Assembly (NCBI RefSeq): GCF_030445035.2 | Contig: NC_080694.1 | Span: 73,671,147 to 73,735,146, forward strand | DNA: 64,000 nt | Direction: 5' to 3' | DNA from: Dasypus novemcinctus | Taxonomy: Eukaryota > Chordata > Mammalia > Cingulata > Dasypodidae | Part shown: positions 58,281 through 64,000 of the stretch, piece by piece | Numbering within the stretch: the stretch's first letter is position 1 | Layout of the letters: the number at the start of each line of letters is the position of its first letter | Position numbers and translations under genes: made by a program | Notes under the pieces: generated by a model | The model's database searches: none | What the model saw: only the letters and a program-made list of their open reading frames with translations | What the model was told of the DNA's origin: nothing

Positions 58281-60190
58281 CAGCATCTTTGCCGTTTAGT
58301 AATTTTTTATAACCTGACGGTCTCACCAACTCTCCTTTTAGAGGAATGTTCCTACGCAGTTTTTATAAGTTTTATAGGTTTCAGTTGGCATTGCCTTAAA
58401 TTGGTCGATTCCTTAAGAATCATGGTTTTGCGGGCTTGTTTATTCAACTCGAAAAGTAGCAGGATCAATCATTAAGCATTTTCCTTTATGTGTCTGAACC
58501 AGTTCTGAAGCTGTCTGTAAACCTCTATCGAGGAAAGCTGTCCATTTTATAAGGTTGGTTTTTTGGTGTTTGGTCCTTGTGATTTGAAAGGAAAGTCTTT
58601 GCTGAGCTTGTACATTTACTCATACATCCTTTCAGCTAATTTCCTGACACTTTCAGGATGCACAATCCTGTGGATATTGTCAGGTTTACTGATCAGCACC
58701 CTTTTTTCCTCGTAAAATATAAATGATGACATTTATTCTTTTCTGTGTTTAAGGACACTATTTGTTCTGTAAGGAGCTTGCTTTTGGAAAGTTGTGGTTT
58801 TTTTTGTGACTATAGCAGGACAAGTTATCTTTTTTTGTCTGTCGACGAAGTTTTCTTTTATTTTCATTATTTATCAACATTTTAATGAGGTGAAATGCCC
58901 GTAAGAGTAGCCATTTCTAGTGAGCAGGTCAGCGGCATAGCCCTGTCAGCCAGCCCTCTCTTGGTTCATCTTTTACACATCGGTAGTAAGCTCTTTGCAA
59001 ATCACCCTCAACATCTTTTATGACAACTTAAAGCCGTTTTATATCATTTTTTACTGTGAAATCACATGTTCTCTGATGTCTGACAGGATCACGAGCTTTT
59101 AAAAAATATTCATTAAGACAAAATGTCTTGGATTATTCCCTGTATTTGTTTGTCTTTTTTCCCCTAAGGAATAGTTTTGACAGAAAAAGAGTATAGAATT
59201 TAGCTTTTTAATTCTAATGAGTACTTTATTTACACTATATGCACCCACAAAACATTATTTCAATATAAAAAAATGGGTGGAAAATGAGCTTTTAGAAGCA
59301 GAGGACTTTTCCCTGTTTACCTAAATATTATAAATGCTACATCTCGGTTATCTTTGCTTGTCTGTTGCATTTATGTTGATTTTCTCTTCTCATTTATTCA
59401 GCATCTTTAGCTGAATGTACACGCTTTATTAAAATTGAAACTACCTTAGTGATAAGAATGTGGCTTTTTTGAAGAAAGCTTTGCACTAGCTCTGGTTTTG
59501 ACAGGCAGGAATAGACAGAGGCCTTTCCTGCAGTGGGAAGCTAAGGAGCAGCGAGGACACGGGGCCGCGTGGTGTGCTCAGGAAACAGCAAGCAGCCTGC
59601 GTGGGTGTGCTCAGGAAACAGCAAGCAGCCCGCGTGACCTGACAGCGAGGGCAGCAGGGAGGGGGAGAGAGCACTGGGATGTACCTTAGGGTTAGGTCGC
59701 CAGCATCCTTGGATGCTGGGTTGGGGTTAACGAAGGAGCCATTTTGAAGAGAAGAGAGGATGATGAAAGAGGAAATAAGCCAAGCACTCAAGCTGGATGG
59801 CAGCGGGATGGTGGGTCCAGGGACAGAAACACGGAGAAGAGGAGGGGGATGCAGAAGAGGGGGAGAGGGTAGCCTTTATTTCCTCAGATTGATCTTGAGC
59901 TGCCCATAGGGCAGGAGGAGCTCCGTAACTCTCAGCTGGAAATGCAGGATTGGCTGCCAGAAAGGAATTATGATAAACTCTGAGGCCACCAGCGCGGATA
60001 ACTAAGGACACATGTGAAGTAAAAGAGGGTTAAGAAAACAGCCCTGGAAAGGCTCCCACCAACTGGAAAAGCGAAGATGCAGAGGGGCAGCAGTGGGAGG
60101 ACAAGGTCGGGAAGCAGCATGTGGGGGAGCCTGAGGGGAGAATTCATCAAAGAAGAGGAGACCTGAGAAGTTGCCACCAGACTTCAGTAT
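58281..60190. other. AT-rich then mixed, no gene recognised
   Basis: Nothing identifiable to 59450. A 33-bp direct repeat ('gtgtgctcaggaaacagcaa' twice at about 59572 and 59605) follows, then unique-looking sequence. Confidence 0.4.
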
Positions 60191-60796
60191 GAGAGATCAC
60201 GGACGACCTTGGAGAAAGAGGATTTATTGGACTTATCACACTCAGCTAAGATGGAGTTGAAGAAGGACAATCACCACACCATAGAGCCTAGAGTGATTAC
60301 AACCGAAAATGGGAGGATTGCATCCAGCATCCATGTGGAATCTGAGCCTCCTCTTGACATAGAGGTGCAATGGACACTACCAATCCAATGTCCACAAAGA
60401 AGAGGTGGCATTGGATTGGGAAAAGTGGACATGGTGGACGATGGGTGTGGGGAAAGGCAGGAAGAGATGAGAGGTGGAGGCGTCTTTGGGTCATGGAGCT
60501 GCCCTGGATGGTGCCTCAGAGGTAATCACCGGACATTGTAAATCCTTACAGGGCCCACTGGATGGAATGGAGGCGAGTATGGACCATGATGTGGACCATT
60601 GTCTATGAGGTGCAGAGGTGCCCAAAGATGTACTTACCAAATCCGATGGATATGTCATGATGATGGGAACGAGTGTTGTTGGGGGGGGAGAGGGAGGAGG
60701 GGGTGGGGATGAATGGGACCTCACATATATATTTTTAATGTAATATTATTACAAAGTCAATAATAAAATAAAATAAAAAAATTAAAAAAAAAAAAA
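60191..60796 (+). mobile_element. L1-type 3' end with A-rich tail, sense
   Basis: 'gaggtgcaatggacactacc' to 'gggacctcacatatatattt' and an A-rich tail (60760-60796). Same 3' end type as 52.7-53.2 kb, more diverged. Confidence 0.7.
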
Positions 60797-60924
60797 GATA
60801 GATGAGAAACAAGACTTAGGCGTAAAGGGGAGGTGAGAACCAGAGGACAACTTGGAAAGGATGACTCCTTGGAGAAGGTTGAGAGCGGAGACGAGAGAAG
60901 GGAATAGACAGAAAAGGTAGCAAG

Positions 60925-61015
60925 GGGCTGATGTAGCTCTGTGACTGAATACCTGCTTCCCATGTACGAGGTCCTGGGATCAATCTCTGGTATCTCCTCA
61001 AAACAAAACAAAGAA
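60925..61015 (+). mobile_element. Short tRNA-derived SINE
   Basis: 'ctgatgtagctctgtgactg' head, eroded B box 'gggatcaatctctgg', A-rich tail. Confidence 0.7.
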
Positions 61016-61035
61016 ATGAAAAACCCACTCTCATT

Positions 61036-61120
61036 GGGAAGTGGATGCAGCTCAGTGGTTGAGTGCCTGCTTCCCATGTACAAGGTCCTGGGTTCAATCC
61101 CCAGTACCTTCTTTTAAAAA
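61036..61120 (+). mobile_element. Short tRNA-derived SINE, second copy in tandem
   Basis: 'gggaagtggatgcagctcag', B box 'gggttcaatccccag', short tail. Better preserved than its neighbour. Confidence 0.8.
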
Positions 61121-62090
61121 GTCGCAAGGTGAAGGCTTTTTGTTTGTTTCAGCATGGGGAGGCCTGGGCTGTTGTGCTCACAGAAACAATCTCCCCAGCC
61201 TGCCTCCTTCAACGGGAAGCACCTGTGTGAAGTCCCTAACTTCCTGATGACAGCAGGTCTCTTCTTCCAGCTTCAGCTTTTTTTTTGCCTTTGTTGACCT
61301 CTCAGTCATTGCTTGATCTTGAAGCATCAACAGAATCTCAGGGCCAGACAGCATTTTCAGAGTCGTCTTCTCCAGCTCTCACCCTCTACCTGTAAATCTC
61401 CAGGGGAATCTTCTCTCTTGGAAACATTTGAAGAGTTTGGAGAGGGAACAAGGAAACCCCCAACATCAAAAGCATCCCCCAAAACTGCCCAGAGAAGTAC
61501 CACCACCTGCCAAACCTCAAACACTTTGTCTAATTTTAACCTCAGGTAGGAAGGATTTAGTTAACCGAACACACACTTCAGTTGATAGCACTTCCCTGTC
61601 TTTGGTCCATAAATGCCTTTCTTTTTAAGCTTACTTGTTCCATTTTATCACCATCTCCCACTGCATTTTCCTCCTCTTCCCCAGAAAAAATCATTCTAAA
61701 GTCTTTGTTGTATTTTTGTTTGTAGATGTGTTGGTAAGATAAATACTGCCATACTGGGTGTACACCTAATTTACAAATGGTCTTATATTATAGCCTCATT
61801 CTATTTCTTGCCTTCCCACTTCGCACCACCATTATAAGTCAATCCATTTTTGTGTCCTACAGTCCACTGTTTCTGACGATGCACAGCTCATAATGGGGTG
61901 TACCTCAATTTACTTATTCATTTCTACTAGCAGACCTCACATGACACCAGCCTCTGCTCCCCTAAGCAATGCTGTGCTGTGCAGCACCCCCGAGGACCTA
62001 CGGGAGGATCCCCTGGAATATTTGTGCAGAAACAGAACCACTGGTCCCAGAAGAAAGGGGAGTTGGTATGGACCTAGAAAGGCTGAGCCA
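61121..62090. other. Mostly unassigned; L1-like text near 61.8-61.95 kb
   Basis: 'tttacttattcatttctac' and nearby phrases resemble L1 3' UTR in reverse. I searched for a TRIM40 RING exon here and saw none. Confidence 0.4.
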
Positions 62091-62094
62091 GGGA

Positions 62095-62470
62095 CATCTT
62101 ACCAGTGCCCACCTGTTTCCCCCACCCTGGGCATCACTGGGACACCTTACCAGTGCCCACCTGCTCCCCCCACACTGAGCATCACAGGGACACCTTACCA
62201 GTGCCCACCTGCTCCCCCCACACTGGGCATCACTGGGACATCTTACCAGTGCCCACCTGCTCCCCCCACACTGGGCATCACAGGGATATCTTACCAGTGC
62301 CCACCTGTTTCCCCCACACTGGGCATCACTGGGACACCTTACCAGTGCCCACCTGCTCCCCCCACACTGGGCATCACAGGGACACCTTACCAGTGCCCAC
62401 CTGCTCCCCCCACACTGGGCATCACAGGGATATCTTTCCAGGGCCCACCTGCTCCCCCCACAATGTACAT
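62095..62470. repeat. 48-bp minisatellite, about 8 copies
   Basis: Unit 'accttaccagtgcccacctg', 'ctccccccacactgggcatc', 'acagggac' (16 codons). Two alternating variants (ctgggac/cagggat) suggest higher-order steps. Open in several frames on both strands because 48 is divisible by 3; not a gene. Confidence 0.96.
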
Positions 62471-63933
62471 CACTAGCTGTCTGACTCCACAACTGGATGG
62501 TGTCACATAATATTCCATTGCTGTATAATTTCCGTTCCTCTAACCATGAATGGGTTTGGGCATAGATTCAGGTGCTCTTTAGCCTTATATGTTCTCTCTT
62601 CTCTGAAATGACTCTTCATATCTCTTGCAAATATTTCTCTTGTGTTCCTCTAGTACTCTTACTGCTTTCTAGGTTTTCCTTTTTATATTCTACTTGTCAA
62701 TATCTCGTTGATTTTTGGATACTGTCAACATCTCCTGATCTGTCTTTTCTCTGTTAATTTTGTCCTTGGTTTTATCCCTAAACAGAAGTACTTGATTTAG
62801 ATCAAATCCAAAGATTCCCTCATGGTTTAAGATAGATTTCCCTACACCCAGGTCACAAATGTATTGTCTAATGATGTTTTCTATTAACTTTATAGTTTTG
62901 CCTTTATGCCCAAATCTGGAGTGTCCCTTCACTTATACCTCTAGATAGGGATCCAGCTATATTTTTCTCTAGCATTGTAAGCCAGTTTTCTCATCACCAT
63001 CTTCTAGAGTTGGTTCCTTCCCTGTTGACTTACGGGCTACCTTTTCTTTTAAAATTCCATTATAAACACAGGTCTGCCCTTGAGCTCTTTCCTCTCTCAA
63101 TTTCAGTTTGGTCTTGCACATGCCATACTGTTTTTATTACTATGGCTTTGCATGACTTTTTTCATGGTAGACAAGTACATTTTATTACAAATTAAACAAG
63201 GGATTACAGAGGTTTCTGGAGTCTTTTGTTGACTGCCTCCCCTTCTTTTACTTTGATTCTGGTGATATCATAACCAGCTTTTATTATTGTTGCTTCCCTC
63301 GGGGTTTATCAAAAACCTGCAAGCAAATTACTTAGGAACTGAAATAATTCAGTATCAAAAACCTGCAAGCAAATTACTTAGGAACTGAAATAATTCAGTA
63401 TATCCTTAGCTTTGGGAAGCATGACTTGCCCAGATGCTGATTTAAGACTTAGAGCGAGGATGTGCCTGCCTGGCCTGTGGTTTGCTCTAAGGAAGGCCTC
63501 TGCTTGTCCATCCAGCCTGGCCAGGGAGGGGCCGAGCCAGAGGCTTGCAGTGTGCTCCACATCAGCTCTCTCCACTCTGGCTTCTTCTGTTCATGTAAAA
63601 TGAGGACTGTCGGGACCTCAGCACACGACTCTTAGGTGCTGGAAGAAAAGTGCCCTGAAGTCGATCTGAAATGATTCTGTTACTATCTATTACTTTGTGA
63701 AGCCAGAGTTTTACTTTTTTCAAGTATGTATGTAGTTAAAACTTTTTCTGAATATCACTGATTTCCGCATATTACCTATTAAATAAATCCTCCTGCTCCT
63801 TAGCTCACACATGATGCTTTAGGCTGCCTATGTTTAGACAATGTACTTTAGCCTCAGCCTTGGCTTGGACCCATCAGGCTTCCTGGGCTCCCCCAGCGAC
63901 TGCCAGTCTGGTAACCAGCGTGTCTGTGTCCAG
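62471..63933. other. AT-rich, probably old LINE-derived; no gene recognised
   Basis: LINE-like T-rich text to about 63100. Unique-looking sequence follows, with a 46-bp tandem duplication. The last ~90 bp lead into the TRIM40-like exon acceptor. Confidence 0.4.
63307..63398. repeat. Perfect 46-bp tandem duplication
   Basis: 'tatcaaaaacctgcaagcaa' + 'attacttaggaactgaaataattcag' region repeated without a mismatch. Confidence 0.95.
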
Positions 63934-64000
63934 GAACGCCTCACCCGCCGGAGCAAGAAGCTCAGGAAGGAGCTCAGGGCTCAGGAGGAAGAGAAGCTGC
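63934..64000 (+). CDS. TRIM40: TRIM40-like coiled-coil exon, start only
   Basis: After an acceptor 'ctgtgtccag' the frame reads ERLTRRSKKLRKELRAQEEE then KL to the window edge. It matches the beginning of the TRIM40 96-bp coiled-coil exon as I recall it (ERLNRRSRKLRKDI...QQEKKL). TRIM40 is a RING/B-box protein reported to damp NF-kB and RIG-I-like receptor signalling. The RING/B-box exon should lie upstream on + but is not found in the preceding kilobases. It may be further off, lost, or this may be a stray exon. Only 22 residues support the call. Another TRIM of the same cluster is the alternative. Confidence 0.6.

Overview
This window is vertebrate, almost certainly mammalian, nuclear DNA. 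It contains tRNA-derived SINEs with the sequence of the armadillo DAS-SINE family, many L1 fragments, long terminal repeats (LTRs), a processed ribosomal-protein pseudogene and exons of the MHC-linked tripartite-motif (TRIM) family. The DAS-SINEs point to a xenarthran close to Dasypus. I see no intact protein-coding gene. Most long ORFs are by-products of minisatellites whose period is a multiple of 3, or of GC-rich sequence.

The locus matches the class-I-linked TRIM cluster. A TRIM15-like coiled-coil exon lies on + at 8150-9704. A seven-exon TRIM26 lies on - at 20831-33428. This convergent pair has the same arrangement as human TRIM15/TRIM26. A TRIM40-like coiled-coil exon begins on + at 63934 and runs off the end. 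Both central genes are broken. In the TRIM15-like exon, codons for 'QQR..LLAR.REL' have been amplified into 34 copies of a roughly 40-bp unit, and every unit reads as a CTCF-type motif on the - strand. In TRIM26, a 7.26-kb endogenous retrovirus (ERV) sits 15 bp inside the 96-bp coiled-coil exon with a perfect GTTC target duplication. TRIM26 also has frameshifts and a stop in its other exons.

Layout: 0-8 kb, old L1 and DNA-transposon remnants; 8-10 kb, TRIM15-like exon; 11.4-12.2 kb, CpG island with CCAAT boxes; 13.5-14.1 kb, RPL17 pseudogene; 14-19 kb, LINE and LTR remnants; 20.8-33.4 kb, TRIM26 pseudogene with provirus; 33.5-40.3 kb, simple repeats, minisatellites and an unrecognised GC-rich block; 41-42 kb, L1/HAL1 ORF1 remnant; 42.9-51.5 kb, a second provirus of the same family carrying three nested solo LTRs and a SINE; 51.5-57.3 kb, L1 3' ends; 57.6-58.3 kb, a strong CpG island that could be the old TRIM26 promoter; 60-64 kb, L1 and SINE fragments, a 48-bp minisatellite and the TRIM40-like exon.

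The strongest leads are the CTCF-motif minisatellite born from coding sequence and the retroviral interruption of TRIM26. The TRIM15-TRIM26-TRIM40 order also differs from human (TRIM40-TRIM10-TRIM15-TRIM26) and may mark a block duplication or rearrangement.
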